A DNA stretch of 64,000 nucleotides, from positions 16,882 to 80,881 of the forward strand of contig NZ_AZFV01000008.1 in the NCBI RefSeq assembly GCF_001435815.1, given 5' to 3'. This DNA comes from Companilactobacillus nantensis DSM 16982 (lineage in GTDB: Bacteria; Bacillota; Bacilli; Lactobacillales; Lactobacillaceae). Numbering within the stretch: position 1 is the stretch's first letter; each line of letters begins with the position of its first letter. Shown piece after piece: positions 8,420 to 17,935 of the stretch. The notes under the pieces were generated by a model. The model worked only from the letters and a program-made list of their open reading frames with translations, searched no databases and was not told the origin of the DNA. A program made the translations under genes and the position numbers.

Positions 8420-9040
8420 TTACCACCTTACGCTAATACGTTCTCGAGAGTGCTTGGCCTCAACAATTTCATCGACCATCGCAATGGCAAAATCAGCGTA
8501 ACTGATCTCACTTTTACCATTCGCATCAAAAGTTAATTCTTCACCAGCTAGAACATACTTACCAGTTCGTTTGGCAGTTGCTTGAAAATCGGCTGCCGGA
8601 CTGATGAATGTCCAATCAATATTACTATCACGCAATATATCCAATGACTTACCCATTTCCTCACTCAAAGGTTTAACAGCTTCTGGGAAGTCTGCTTGTT
8701 GATAGAGTTGCTTTGTATGATTCTCATCAAGGTACAATGATCCAGCACCGCCGACAACCAATAATCTTGTCTTTGAGTCACCGATAATTTCAATCAAATG
8801 TTGCGTTGCAGGAACATACTCTTTGACCGCTGGGCCAAAGAATCCTAATGCATCTACTAATACATCAAAATCTTTAATATCGTCAGCTTGTAAGCTATAA
8901 ACATCACGTACCAAATACTTGTCAGTTGGTGATTTCTTAGCATCACGCACAATTGATGTAACGTCTAAGTCGCGATTTAATGCCTCTTTAACAATCAAAG
9001 AACCCTCTTTACCATTGGCTCCGATAACAGCTACCTTCAT
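8420..9040 (-). CDS. NAD(P)H-binding atypical SDR (NmrA/YwnB-like)
   Basis: A 206-aa Rossmann-fold protein. The MKVAVIGANGKEGSLIVKEA nucleotide-binding motif is at the N terminus, FDVLVDALGFFGP is in the middle, and DWTFISPAADF is near the end. Members act as quinone or flavin reductases or redox sensors; the substrate is unknown. I chose ATG 9040, which has GGAGG 8 bases upstream, over an upstream TTG. It is operonic with flavodoxin and divergent from the histidine phosphatase pair. Confidence 0.85.
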   Translation of the reverse strand: MKVAVIGANGKEGSLIVKEALNRDLDVTSIVRDAKKSPTDKYLVRDVYSLQADDIKDFDVLVDALGFFGPAVKEYVPATQHLIEIIGDSKTRLLVVGGAGSLYLDENHTKQLYQQADFPEAVKPLSEEMGKSLDILRDSNIDWTFISPAADFQATAKRTGKYVLAGEELTFDANGKSEISYADFAIAMVDEIVEAKHSRERISVRW

Positions 9041-9149
9041 AATTAATACCTCCAAATTCTTTCGACAAGATAACTTTACATATTCTCAAGCAAAATGACC
9101 AAGAATATGGCTTCAATATAGTAAACTTATCGTGCTGGGAGGCGTAATT

Positions 9150-9803
9150 ATGGCATATCAAATTTATTTTGTACGACACGGTAAAACTTGGTATAACGAA
9201 TACGAAAAAATGCAGGGCTGGTCCGATACTCCCCTAACCAATGACGGCGTTGAAGTTGCCCAAAAAGCAGCTGAAGCATTGAGAAACGTTGACTTTGCGG
9301 CCGCCGTTACGTCAGATATGAAACGAGCTGTCGACACAACTAGAATCATTACTAGACGAAATAAAAATAATTTAATTCCACAAGAATTATCAGAATTCAG
9401 AGAACAATTTTACGGTTATTTTGAAGGCCGCAGTATTGACGAATCATGGTTTGCTATTGGTAAGCCACATCATGCTAGAACTTTTACGGATATCGTTAAA
9501 AAGTACGGTTTCGACGCCACGATGGACTTCGTTAAAGAAGCCGACCCACTCCATGATGCCGAAAGTGCTGATGAATATTGGAGCAGAATTGAACGTGGTT
9601 TCAAAAAGCTCGACCGAATTGCTCATGACGGCGACAAAATTCTCGTAGTCACACATAGCATCACGATTTTAGGCTTTGCCATCCGTTACCAGACACCTGA
9701 TTTAAAGATTGATGATATTCCAGCCAACGCCAGTTTAACAATTATGGAGCGTGACAATGGCGTTAATAAGGTAACTAAATATAACCAATCATTAATTGAC
9801 TAA
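9150..9803 (+). CDS. Histidine phosphatase (PGM-like), paralogue 1
   Basis: A 217-aa member of the phosphoglycerate-mutase/histidine-phosphatase superfamily. The phospho-acceptor motif YFVRHGKTWYN is at residues 5-15, and the second catalytic His is in VVTHS. It is a cofactor-independent-type phosphatase of unknown substrate rather than a glycolytic mutase. ATG 9150 follows GGGAGG. The next gene is a close paralogue (shared MQGWSDTPL, EFREQFYGY, FVKEADPLHDAE patterns), so the two are a tandem duplication. A third relative is at 39.0-39.7 kb. Confidence 0.85.
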   Translation: MAYQIYFVRHGKTWYNEYEKMQGWSDTPLTNDGVEVAQKAAEALRNVDFAAAVTSDMKRAVDTTRIITRRNKNNLIPQELSEFREQFYGYFEGRSIDESWFAIGKPHHARTFTDIVKKYGFDATMDFVKEADPLHDAESADEYWSRIERGFKKLDRIAHDGDKILVVTHSITILGFAIRYQTPDLKIDDIPANASLTIMERDNGVNKVTKYNQSLID

Positions 9804-9841
9804 TTCAATATTCTTGCCGAAAAATACACGCATCAACCTAA

Positions 9842-9861
9842 TGTAGTACACTAATACTACA
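9842..9861 (+). promoter_or_regulatory. Operator-like dyad TGTAGT-N8-ACTACA
   Basis: TGTAGTACACTAATACTACA lies 25 bp upstream of the second phosphatase gene. Its core TAGTACACTAATAC is identical to a 14-bp stretch in the promoter of the GntR/YtrA gene at 47.6 kb, so it may be a second site for that regulator. Confidence 0.5.
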
Positions 9862-9886
9862 TACATTGAGGAGGATTTATTTACCC

Positions 9887-10546
9887 ATGGCTAAATATCA
9901 AATTTACCTAGTTCGTCACGGTCGGACTTGGTTTAACAAATACAATAAAATGCAAGGTTGGTCTGATACTCCCCTTGCCCCCGAAGGTGTCGAAGTAGCT
10001 AAGAAAGCTGCACATGCTTTAAAAGACATCAACTTTGCGGCCGCTTTTTCATCAGATGCCAGACGTGCTATTGATACTTGTAAATTAATCGTGGATGAAA
10101 ATATCAACCACGCCAACATCACACCACAAAAACTAATGGAATTTCGGGAAGAATTTTACGGATATTATGAGGGTATGAATTCTCCAGAAGCTTGGTATAT
10201 GGTTGGCCAACCACACGGAGCCGCTACCTTTGCCGAAATCATTGCCAAATATGGCATGGACGCCACAAAAGACTTCATGAAAGAAGCCGATCCATTCCAT
10301 GACGCGGAAAATGCCGAAGAATATTGGACACGAGTTAACAAAGGTTTCGAAAAACTAGATGAAATTGCTAAAGATGGCGATAAAATTCTTTTAGTTTCAC
10401 ACGGAACAACAATTCGTTCAATTACTGACCGTTATAACGATGGAAATTTTGACGTAACGGTTAGTCCAAGAAACTCTAGTTTAACAATGATGACTCGTGA
10501 TAACGGTCAAAATACAGTTACTAGTTATAACCAAATGCTTGATTAA
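9887..10546 (+). CDS. Histidine phosphatase (PGM-like), paralogue 2
   Basis: A 219-aa histidine phosphatase with YLVRHGRTWFN at the N terminus and LVSHGTTIRS as the second His motif. More than half of its positions match the preceding gene by eye. ATG 9887 follows GAGGAGG. An operator-like dyad lies in the gap between the two paralogues, so this copy may have its own regulated promoter. Substrate unknown. Confidence 0.85.
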   Translation: MAKYQIYLVRHGRTWFNKYNKMQGWSDTPLAPEGVEVAKKAAHALKDINFAAAFSSDARRAIDTCKLIVDENINHANITPQKLMEFREEFYGYYEGMNSPEAWYMVGQPHGAATFAEIIAKYGMDATKDFMKEADPFHDAENAEEYWTRVNKGFEKLDEIAKDGDKILLVSHGTTIRSITDRYNDGNFDVTVSPRNSSLTMMTRDNGQNTVTSYNQMLD

Positions 10547-10623
10547 AATATTCAGTGAATTTTAAAATACAATTATCATTATCAAATAAACTAAGTAATT
10601 AACAACTTCCTTTTAAAACTTAA

Positions 10624-10803
10624 CTAGTCGGAAGAGTTGCAAAATATCTACTGGCAGTGAAAGCGGCGTTAGAGCTTTAGCTCTTACACCGCCGGGCGCG
10701 TTTGGAGACTTGCCGATTTTGCAAGGCTTCAAACCGAGACTCGAGACCTTGGCTCGAGTCGGTCCGCACAGCCAGTAGCTATTTTTGCAACTCTGGAGAC
10801 GGC
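10624..10803 (+). repeat. Cloverleaf element, copy 3 (subtype I)
   Basis: CTAGTCGGAAGAG to GGAGACGGC. P1: GAGTTGCAAAATA with TATTTTTGCAACTC, plus CTACTGGC/GCCAGTAG. P2: GAGC/GCTC. P4: ACTCGAG/CTCGAGT. Single copy. The -35 box of the Cys/Met gene starts 17 bp after its GACGGC end, so the element lies upstream of that promoter. Confidence 0.93.
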
Positions 10804-10820
10804 ATCCAAAGAACATCTAT

Positions 10821-10849
10821 TTGACAAAATAATTAAATTAATATATTCT
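10821..10849 (+). promoter_or_regulatory. Sigma-A promoter of the Cys/Met leader
   Basis: TTGACA (10821-10826), 17-bp spacer, TATTCT (10844-10849). Drives the leader peptide and attenuator. Confidence 0.8.
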
Positions 10850-10879
10850 CAATTCATCAATTACTTGGAGGTCCAGACA

Positions 10880-10957
10880 ATGATTTTAATCAATGCTCAA
10901 ACATCATTATGTTGTTGCGGTTCGCATTCTATGCGTGCCGTCAGTTTGAGTGCTTAA
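10880..10957 (+). CDS. Cys-rich leader peptide (25 aa)
   Basis: A short ORF, too small for automatic calling, encoding MILINAQTSLCCCGSHSMR followed by AVSLSA. The SD TTGGAGG is 9 bases from the ATG. Three consecutive Cys codons (TGT TGT TGC) lie 34-42 nt into the ORF, and a perfect intrinsic terminator follows 33 nt after its stop. This is the arrangement of a transcription attenuator in which ribosome stalling at Cys codons reports low Cys-tRNA. The downstream enzyme belongs to Cys/Met metabolism, which fits. The antiterminator pairing is not obvious to me. Confidence 0.8.
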   Translation: MILINAQTSLCCCGSHSMRAVSLSA

Positions 10958-10989
10958 AATCAAACTAGACTACTGGTAACTTACGCGTA

Positions 10990-11023
10990 GGGTGCAAATC
11001 AATTCGATTTGCACCCTTTTTTT
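10990..11023 (+). terminator. Attenuator terminator upstream of the Cys/Met gene
   Basis: GGGTGCAAATC-AATTC-GATTTGCACCC followed by seven T. It lies between the leader peptide and the SD of the enzyme gene, so full expression requires read-through. Confidence 0.92.
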
Positions 11024-11038
11024 ACGCCCAAAAATTAA

Positions 11039-12193
<1,155 letters not shown>

Positions 12194-12229
12194 AAAAATT
12201 CCGATAGAAAATTTCTATCGGAATTTTTA
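12194..12229. terminator. Bidirectional terminator
   Basis: AAATTCCGATAGAAA-TTTCTATCGGAATTT hairpin flanked by A and T runs, between the convergent Cys/Met gene and the lac operon tail. Confidence 0.88.
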
Positions 12230-12231
12230 TT

Positions 12232-12456
12232 TTAATGACTTAGTGGACCAATCAATAAGGAAATGGCTACAATCAACAAAAGTACAACGACTATATAACT
12301 ACCAACAATCATCGGTGCTCCGAATTGAGCTGTACTTGATGTACCTCGTTTCATAGCTGTTTTCTTATAATTACGAGCAAATCTAAATTGAAAATATGCT
12401 AGTAAGAAAAATATTATCGAAAAGATATGTTGCGCCGTAAAAATGGTCTTCATCAT
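12232..12456 (-). CDS. Small membrane protein, last gene of the lac operon
   Basis: A 74-aa protein with two predicted TM helices (about residues 8-25 and 48-70) and a short basic loop between them. It starts 2 bp after the lacE stop (tandem ATGATG) and is therefore probably co-transcribed. I do not recognise a family. Its place at the end of a lactose PTS operon could mean a role at the membrane with LacE, or simply hitch-hiking. Confidence 0.65.
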   Translation of the reverse strand: MMKTIFTAQHIFSIIFFLLAYFQFRFARNYKKTAMKRGTSSTAQFGAPMIVGSYIVVVLLLIVAISLLIGPLSH

Positions 12457-12458
12457 TA

Positions 12459-14219
12459 TTAGTCATCGGCTTTCTTATTCAAATTATCCATAACGAAGTC
12501 CAATGCTTTCTTAGAATCACGTGTTAAAGCAATGTATTGTTGACCCTTCGTTGCAACTAATTGAATACCTAAACGATCAGTATCAGCTTTCAAATCGTCA
12601 TAATAAGTTCTAACTTGCGGAGCCAAAACAACTAAATCGTAATTTGGAAGAATATCGTGATGTGAACCATAGGCACCAGCACTGGCGACAATCGGAACAT
12701 TGTACTTTTCAGCACCTTCTGTTAAAGCATTAGCTAATTGTTCACTCGTACCACCACCGGCACAAAGAACAAGGACTTTAACTTGATGGTCTAATTTCTT
12801 AGCAAGAGCTGGATCTGAATCGACTGGAGCAGTTTCTTCGGTTGTAGCTGTAGCAGGTGTTGCTTCTGAAGCAGTAACGGCTGCACCAACGGCGGCAGTT
12901 GCACCAACTGTTTCAACGGCAGCATCAGTATCTTCGTCGGCTGCGTCCACTTCAGCTTCTTGTTTAACAAGTGAAGCATCGTAAGCACGACAGAATGGTA
13001 GATAAATCAATGTATCCAAGGCTAATAGAACAACAACTAACAATAAGGAAATAGGTTGCATTTGTGTATCAAGCCAAGCACCAATAGGACCAGGTAAAGC
13101 CCATGACAAGATATACATAAACCCTCTCATATGGAATAGATCAATGAACATCTTACCAATAACAACGTTAACAACTGGTGATAAGACGAATGGAATAAAG
13201 AAGTAAGGGTTCAAAATGATTGGAGCACCGAACAATAGAGGTTCGTTAACAGCAAACATTACAGGAATAAATGAAGCCTTACCAATAGCTTTCAATTGCT
13301 TTGATTTCATTAAGAACATAAAGATAAATGGAACAACGAATGTAGCACCAGTACCACCAAGTTCACCAATGAAGTTACCAAAGTTTTCTGTTAGTGAGTG
13401 GTATGGGAAGTTACCGGCTTTAAACAAAGCCAAGTTAGCAGTTGTATTACCATACAAAGCAGCTGTAATAGCAGGTTTAACAACTGAAGGTCCGTGGATA
13501 CCCATGAACCAGAATAGCGGAATAAGGAACCAGATAAATGCCATGCCCCAATATGTTTCAGCACCTTTAAAGATAGGAGCAATCAAAGTAGCTAGCATAG
13601 CACTGAATGGAACGTGTAGCCATGAACGAACAGCTACATCAATAATACCCATAACAAGAATTGAAAATGAGAATGGGAAGATATCACGGAAGTTTTGTGA
13701 AATGGCACCAGGAACTTCCTTAGGCATCTTGATAGTAATATCTCTTTCAACACAGAACTTGTACATGTGAACAGTAATAAAAGCAGATACGAATGATGAC
13801 AAAATACCTTTTGTACCAAAGTAGTCGCCAATGTAAGCTCCACCTTTAGTAGTTCCGATAGCAAGCAACATGAAACCACACATTGCGGCCATCATTGTGG
13901 AAGTTCCGTTAATGAAACGACCACCTTTGATACGTTGGTTCATTGAACCGGTTAAGGCTTTAGCAGTTGTCCCCGCAACATATAAACCAACAAATCCCAT
14001 AGTGTAATTATAAATTTTGTTAAACCAATCGTTCAGTCCACCGGGTAAATTGATACCAATCAGTGGCAAAACAGATGTTAATAGAATAAAAATACTTGAG
14101 AACAAGATAATTGGCATTGCTGCTAAGAATCCGTCCTTGATAGCCATTAGATAAATGTTTTTGGAAATTTTATCAAAGAATTTTTGATGTTTTTCCAGTT
14201 TATCAATAATAACTTGCAT
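12459..14219 (-). CDS. lacE: Lactose-specific PTS EIICB component
   Basis: A 586-aa fusion protein that imports and phosphorylates lactose to lactose 6-phosphate. Residues 1 to about 420 are the EIIC membrane domain of the lactose/cellobiose family (MAIKDGFLAAMPIILFSS, WFMGIHGPSVVKP, LGGTGATFVVPF). An Ala/Thr/Glu-rich linker follows at about 425-475. The EIIB domain has the phosphocysteine in LVLCAGGGTS (Cys486). The ATG is preceded by AAGGGGTG. Unlike lacT, lacF and lacG, it is separated by a second RAT/terminator and two repeat elements, so its expression can be set separately from lacFG. Confidence 0.93.
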   Translation of the reverse strand: MQVIIDKLEKHQKFFDKISKNIYLMAIKDGFLAAMPIILFSSIFILLTSVLPLIGINLPGGLNDWFNKIYNYTMGFVGLYVAGTTAKALTGSMNQRIKGGRFINGTSTMMAAMCGFMLLAIGTTKGGAYIGDYFGTKGILSSFVSAFITVHMYKFCVERDITIKMPKEVPGAISQNFRDIFPFSFSILVMGIIDVAVRSWLHVPFSAMLATLIAPIFKGAETYWGMAFIWFLIPLFWFMGIHGPSVVKPAITAALYGNTTANLALFKAGNFPYHSLTENFGNFIGELGGTGATFVVPFIFMFLMKSKQLKAIGKASFIPVMFAVNEPLLFGAPIILNPYFFIPFVLSPVVNVVIGKMFIDLFHMRGFMYILSWALPGPIGAWLDTQMQPISLLLVVVLLALDTLIYLPFCRAYDASLVKQEAEVDAADEDTDAAVETVGATAAVGAAVTASEATPATATTEETAPVDSDPALAKKLDHQVKVLVLCAGGGTSEQLANALTEGAEKYNVPIVASAGAYGSHHDILPNYDLVVLAPQVRTYYDDLKADTDRLGIQLVATKGQQYIALTRDSKKALDFVMDNLNKKADD

Positions 14220-14255
14220 GCTTTACACCCCTTCTTATTTTAAATTCATACTGCT

Positions 14256-14427
14256 GCCGCCTCCGGATTCGATAAATTTCAACATGCTGTGTGGACCGGT
14301 GCGAGCCAAGGTCTCGCGCCTCGCTTTGAAGCCTTGCAAGCAAGTCTCCAAAGTCGCCCGTGGTGTAAGAGCTAAAGCTCTAACGCCACCTTCACTGCAT
14401 GTTAAATTTATCGAATCCTCCGGCTAG
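14256..14427 (-). repeat. Cloverleaf element, copy 4 (subtype I)
   Basis: P1: GGATTCGATAAATTT with AAATTTATCGAATCC. P2: GAGC/GCTC. P4: GGCGCGAG/CTCGCACC (one mismatch). Its end lies only 37 bp from the lacE ATG with just an SD between them. Here the element would be transcribed in the lacE 5' leader. Confidence 0.92.
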
Positions 14428-14520
14428 TATATCTGTTTATTGCAGAAACTAACCTTTTATTGATTTCCCCAATATGTTTAGATACTTAATTTAATTCTTG
14501 GAAATTCTCAGACCTAAAAT

Positions 14521-14593
14521 TCCAGTTCATCAGTAAAAGTCTCAAATGTGTATAGTATTAAATTTCCTTATAATCAATTAATTACTGATGAAC
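14521..14593. repeat. Inverted repeat in the spacer between elements 4 and 5
   Basis: AGTTCATCAGTAA (about 14522-14535) pairs with TTACTGATGAACT (about 14581-14593), about 45 nt apart. The right arm abuts element 5. Purpose unknown. Confidence 0.65.
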
Positions 14594-14674
14594 TTGGTCG
14601 GAGGAGCTGAGAAACATTTACTGGCAGTGAAAGTGGCGCACAGTCAGTAAATGTTTCTCGGCTCTATAGGCGGC
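14593..14674 (+). repeat. Cloverleaf element, copy 5: internal deletion leaving only P1
   Basis: An 82-bp derivative, TTGGTCGGAGGAG to CTATAGGCGGC. P1 (GAGCTGAGAAACATTTACTG with CAGTAAATGTTTCTCGGCTC) is intact, but P2 to P4 are gone: GAAAGTGGCG is joined to CACAGTCAG. It faces the 3' end of lacG. The two ends of this copy are also diverged (TTGG for CTAG). Confidence 0.85.
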
Positions 14675-14690
14675 ATTAAATAATTTCATA

Positions 14691-14772
14691 AAAAAAGACC
14701 GCAGTTTAAAGCACAGCAAACTAGTTCACCATGCTTTAACTGCGGTCATGCCTAATTTAATAGTAACAATCC
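14691..14772 (-). promoter_or_regulatory. Second LacT RAT and overlapping terminator (lacG-lacE gap)
   Basis: On the minus strand, GGATTGTTACTATTAAATTA + GGCATGACC (14744-14772) is a BglG-family ribonucleic antiterminator. It is base-for-base the same 29 nt as the one upstream of lacT. Its 3' end overlaps the 5' arm of a terminator (GACCGCAGTT...AACTGCGGTC, then seven T; 14691-14747). It lies 12 bp after the lacG stop, so LacT should control read-through into lacE. Confidence 0.9.
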
Positions 14773-14783
14773 ACAACTAAAAG

Positions 14784-16214
14784 CTATTTCATTGTATCGG
14801 CAAGTGCCTTATACCATAGAGCACTCTTCTTGATATAGCGTTTCTGTGTTGCAAAATCGATGAAGAATAAACCATAACGTTTGTTATATCCGTTAGCCCA
14901 AGAGAATTGATCTTGGAGCGACCAGATAAAGTAACCGTTTACATTAACACCCTCGCTACGTGCTTTCAAGATAGCTTCCATGTGTTGGTCAACAAAATCA
15001 ATTCGTTTGTCGTCATTGATAATGGTATCTTGAGTAGCACCTTCAGGTAATTCTTCTTTCAAACCTAAACCATTTTCGGTAATGAAAATTTCTTTACTGT
15101 TTGGATATTCAGAACTGACACGTTTCAAAATATCGTAGAGTCCTTCTGGATAAATGTTCCAGTCCCAATCAGTTGTTGGAATATTAGGATTCTTAACAGC
15201 TTGGCCAACGCCCTTAAACTTAAATGATGACGTACCTTTTTCACCAGTACCATTGAAGTGATTAGTACTTTCACCATCATATGCAGCAAAGTATGATGGT
15301 TGATAATAGTTCAAACCAAAGTAATCATTGCGTGTTGAAGCTTTCTTCAAAATATCCATATCGCCAGGTTCAATGTCCAATTTGGCATCATTAGCGTCAA
15401 GAATTTCGTTGATGAGTTTCATTGTCTTATCAGTATATTCACCCTTGAATGTTCCATCTAACAAGAAAGCATTCATAAAGGCATCACTTAAATCAGCCGC
15501 ATGTTGATTTTCTGGTGTTTCTGGGTATGGATAAACTGGTTGTAACACGTGAATCAAACCAATTTCTCCATCGTAGCCATTATCTTTAAACAAGTTAACT
15601 GCTCGTGCGTGAGCCAACAATTCGTTATGTTCAGCTTGAATAGCACTTGTGACATCAAATTTATGACTTGGTGGGAAATTACCTTGAATATATTGTGAAT
15701 ATGCCAAAGAAATTAATTCGTTGATTGTAAACCAGTGCTTAACTTCCGTAAATTCTTCAAAACAGAACTTCGCATAATCGACAAAGTAATCAATATTCTT
15801 TCGGTTTAACCAATCACCATCATCAAACAAAGTCTTAGGTGAATCAAAATGATGCAATGATACGTAAGGTACGATTCCATTGTCTAGGCATTCTTTGAAC
15901 AAACGGTGATAATAATCGACCCCAGCTTGAACTGGCTCGCCATAACCATTTGGGAAAATTCTAGTCCATGAAATTGACACTCTAATTGCGTTCAATCCAT
16001 ATTTCTTAGATAATGCAATGTCTTCGGGATAGAGGTGATAAAAATCACTGGCTGGATCTGGTGAGAAACGACCTTGAGCTTTCAAATAGTCGTCCCACAT
16101 TGTTTTACCTTTACCATCGACTTTTGTAGCACCTTCAACTTGATATGCAGCTGTCGCACCACCCCAGACGAAACCTTTTGGTAACTTTTTAACACGATTC
16201 AATTCAATACTCAC
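14784..16214 (-). CDS. lacG: 6-phospho-beta-galactosidase
   Basis: A 476-aa GH1 enzyme that hydrolyses lactose 6-phosphate to glucose and galactose 6-phosphate, the entry to the LacCD pathway. The N terminus has LPKGFVWGGATAAYQVEGA, the acid/base Glu is in FTINELISLAYSQY, and the nucleophile Glu is in IFITENGLG near residue 377. The GYFIWSLQDQFSWANGY motif near the C terminus is typical of the phospho-glycosidase subgroup. It lies 14 bp downstream of lacF. A RAT/terminator follows. Confidence 0.94.
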   Translation of the reverse strand: MSIELNRVKKLPKGFVWGGATAAYQVEGATKVDGKGKTMWDDYLKAQGRFSPDPASDFYHLYPEDIALSKKYGLNAIRVSISWTRIFPNGYGEPVQAGVDYYHRLFKECLDNGIVPYVSLHHFDSPKTLFDDGDWLNRKNIDYFVDYAKFCFEEFTEVKHWFTINELISLAYSQYIQGNFPPSHKFDVTSAIQAEHNELLAHARAVNLFKDNGYDGEIGLIHVLQPVYPYPETPENQHAADLSDAFMNAFLLDGTFKGEYTDKTMKLINEILDANDAKLDIEPGDMDILKKASTRNDYFGLNYYQPSYFAAYDGESTNHFNGTGEKGTSSFKFKGVGQAVKNPNIPTTDWDWNIYPEGLYDILKRVSSEYPNSKEIFITENGLGLKEELPEGATQDTIINDDKRIDFVDQHMEAILKARSEGVNVNGYFIWSLQDQFSWANGYNKRYGLFFIDFATQKRYIKKSALWYKALADTMK

Positions 16215-16228
16215 GGCATTACCTCCTC

Positions 16229-16573
16229 TTATTTCATACCTAATTGTTTTTCAATCTTATCAATACGTTTGTACTCATCGATGAAGAATCTCACCTCATC
16301 CATCAACATCATTGTTGTCATCAATGTATCTTGACCATGAACCATGATGAAAGTGACATCCATATCTTCACCACCAGCTTCTTTACTTAGAAGCTTAGTC
16401 TGTTCATTGTGAGCATCCACGATTGATTGGTTAGCTTCATCAACACATTCGCTGGCCTTATCGAATTCCCCCTTCTGTGCATGTTGTAATGCTTCGATCA
16501 AACTTGTTTTTGCATCCCCAGCATAAGCTACGATTGAAAAACCAGTCATTGAGATTTCTTCTTTTGTTGCCAT
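16229..16573 (-). CDS. lacF: Lactose-specific PTS EIIA component
   Basis: A 114-aa soluble phosphotransfer protein that passes phosphate from HPr to the EIIB domain of LacE. The predicted phosphohistidine is His79 in MVHGQDTLMT, and FSIVAYAGDAKTSLIEAL forms the first helix of the trimeric helical bundle. The ATG follows AGGAGG. It sits between lacT and lacG. Confidence 0.93.
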   Translation of the reverse strand: MATKEEISMTGFSIVAYAGDAKTSLIEALQHAQKGEFDKASECVDEANQSIVDAHNEQTKLLSKEAGGEDMDVTFIMVHGQDTLMTTMMLMDEVRFFIDEYKRIDKIEKQLGMK

Positions 16574-16601
16574 CAGTAAAGCCTCCTGAAATTGTACGTT
16601 T

Positions 16602-17456
16602 TTATTTTTCTTGAATTAGACGTTGAACATGAATCACAAAGTAAACTAATTCATTATCATTTAATGTGATATTTAAGCCTGTTTCGATTTTGTTACATAT
16701 CTCATTCGAGATTTTGTATGACTTAGGATAAAGCTTTTGAAAATCCGATTCGATATTTTGATTCAAAATTCGTTTATCTTGTTCATCAGTTTGAATACGT
16801 GCAACTAAGTATTGTAAATGAATCATCAAACGATCAAAGTAATTTTGATTCGTGATGTTTCTCGTTATTCCATATTCACTGAAAACAGATTGGACAATTT
16901 TATTTACATTATTTCCAAAATCAGCCTGATCCATTTTTTCTTTATCTTCAGACGTCTCTGTTCCATGAGCATTAATAAAATGTAATGCAATTGGTTGAGC
17001 AGCGTCTTTTGGGAAACGAACATTGAGATCATGATTCAGCATTTCAACAGCTTTATCAGCGATTTCATATTCAACAGGATATTTATCTGCAATATCAGGC
17101 GCAGCACTTTTTTGATACTTGCCTGACATTATGTGTTTGTAAGTTTGTGCAATATGGTCAGTTAACGTTACATAAATATAATCAAGAACTGGGTAATTGA
17201 AATCCTTTTTAGCCATTTCGATGATGGCAAAACTCGTCATTGTGATATCAATTGGAACATCTTTCAATAACGTACCGAATCTCTCTTTTGCTTCGTCAGT
17301 ATTTAAATAAAAAATCCGTTCAACTTGCTTGGGCGAAACATCGTCCCCATGTCGCTTCTGAAAACCAACGCCTTTACCTTGGATAATTGCCTGATCTTTT
17401 TTACCGATATCAACAAGTACAGTGTTGTTATTATAAACACGATTTACTACTAACAA
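16602..17456 (-). CDS. lacT: BglG/LicT-family transcription antiterminator
   Basis: A 284-aa RNA-binding antiterminator. Residues 1-56 form the CAT domain (VVNRVYNNNTVLVDIGKKDQAI), followed by two PRDs (about 65-170 and 175-280) with regulatory His residues, for example in TLTDHIAQTYKHI and HLQYLVARI. It starts at TTG 17456 after GGGGGG. Two identical RAT sites, one upstream of this gene and one between lacG and lacE, are its expected targets. Activity should depend on PTS phosphorylation and lactose. Confidence 0.92.
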   Translation of the reverse strand: MLVVNRVYNNNTVLVDIGKKDQAIIQGKGVGFQKRHGDDVSPKQVERIFYLNTDEAKERFGTLLKDVPIDITMTSFAIIEMAKKDFNYPVLDYIYVTLTDHIAQTYKHIMSGKYQKSAAPDIADKYPVEYEIADKAVEMLNHDLNVRFPKDAAQPIALHFINAHGTETSEDKEKMDQADFGNNVNKIVQSVFSEYGITRNITNQNYFDRLMIHLQYLVARIQTDEQDKRILNQNIESDFQKLYPKSYKISNEICNKIETGLNITLNDNELVYFVIHVQRLIQEK

Positions 17457-17472
17457 AGCATTCCCCCCTTTC

Positions 17473-17546
17473 TCAAAAAAAAATGACCATAAACTTCGCC
17501 CTAAGAGCGAAATCCATGGTCATGCCTAATTTAATAGTAACAATCC
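17473..17546 (-). promoter_or_regulatory. First LacT RAT and terminator in the lacT leader
   Basis: The RAT occupies 17518-17546 (minus-strand GGATTGTTACTATTAAATTA + GGCATGACC). It overlaps the 5' arm of a terminator, ATGACCAT..CGCCC..ATGGTCAT then eight T (about 17473-17523). Confidence 0.9.
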
Positions 17547-17572
17547 AACGATTTATTCAACTTACAAGATTC

Positions 17573-17609
17573 ATTATAGACACCAGTTTACGTTTTGTAA
17601 ACGCTTTAA
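17573..17609 (-). promoter_or_regulatory. lac operon promoter with overlapping cre
   Basis: On the minus strand: TTTACA (17596-17601), 17-bp spacer, TATAAT (17573-17578). TGTAAACGCTTTAA at 17596-17609 matches the catabolite-responsive element consensus at 13 of 14 positions and covers the -35 box. CcpA repression on glucose is expected. Confidence 0.85.
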
Positions 17610-17688
17610 TTATTATTTTTGTCATTTTTTGATTATTATTTATTAATTAGATGCTTTATTTCTTGAGTATAAAGGCTTTTTGAAAAAT

Positions 17689-17866
17689 GCCGCCTCTGGG
17701 AACAAGAATTTTTTGGCTGCGGTGGGGACCGCTCGGAGCCAAGGTCTCCAAGCTCGATTTTGAACTTCGCAAAAATCGCGAATTTCAAAACTCGTCCCGT
17801 GGTGTAGGTGCTAAAGCACCAACGCCACCTTCACTGCTGCCAAAAATTCTTGTCCCCAGAAGCTAG
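17689..17866 (-). repeat. Cloverleaf element, copy 6 (subtype II)
   Basis: P1: GGGAACAAGAATTTTTGGC with GCCAAAAATTCTTGTCCCC (one G-U on the forward strand). P2: GGTGC/GCACC. P4: GCTTGGAG/CTCCGAGC (one U-G). Forms an inverted pair with copy 7 between the divergent lacT and PEPCK-like genes. Confidence 0.92.
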
Positions 17867-17935
17867 TTGATTAATCATTTCATATGTTATCAATAATCTA
17901 GTCTATTACCATCATTTAAAGAAAGGAACCTTATC

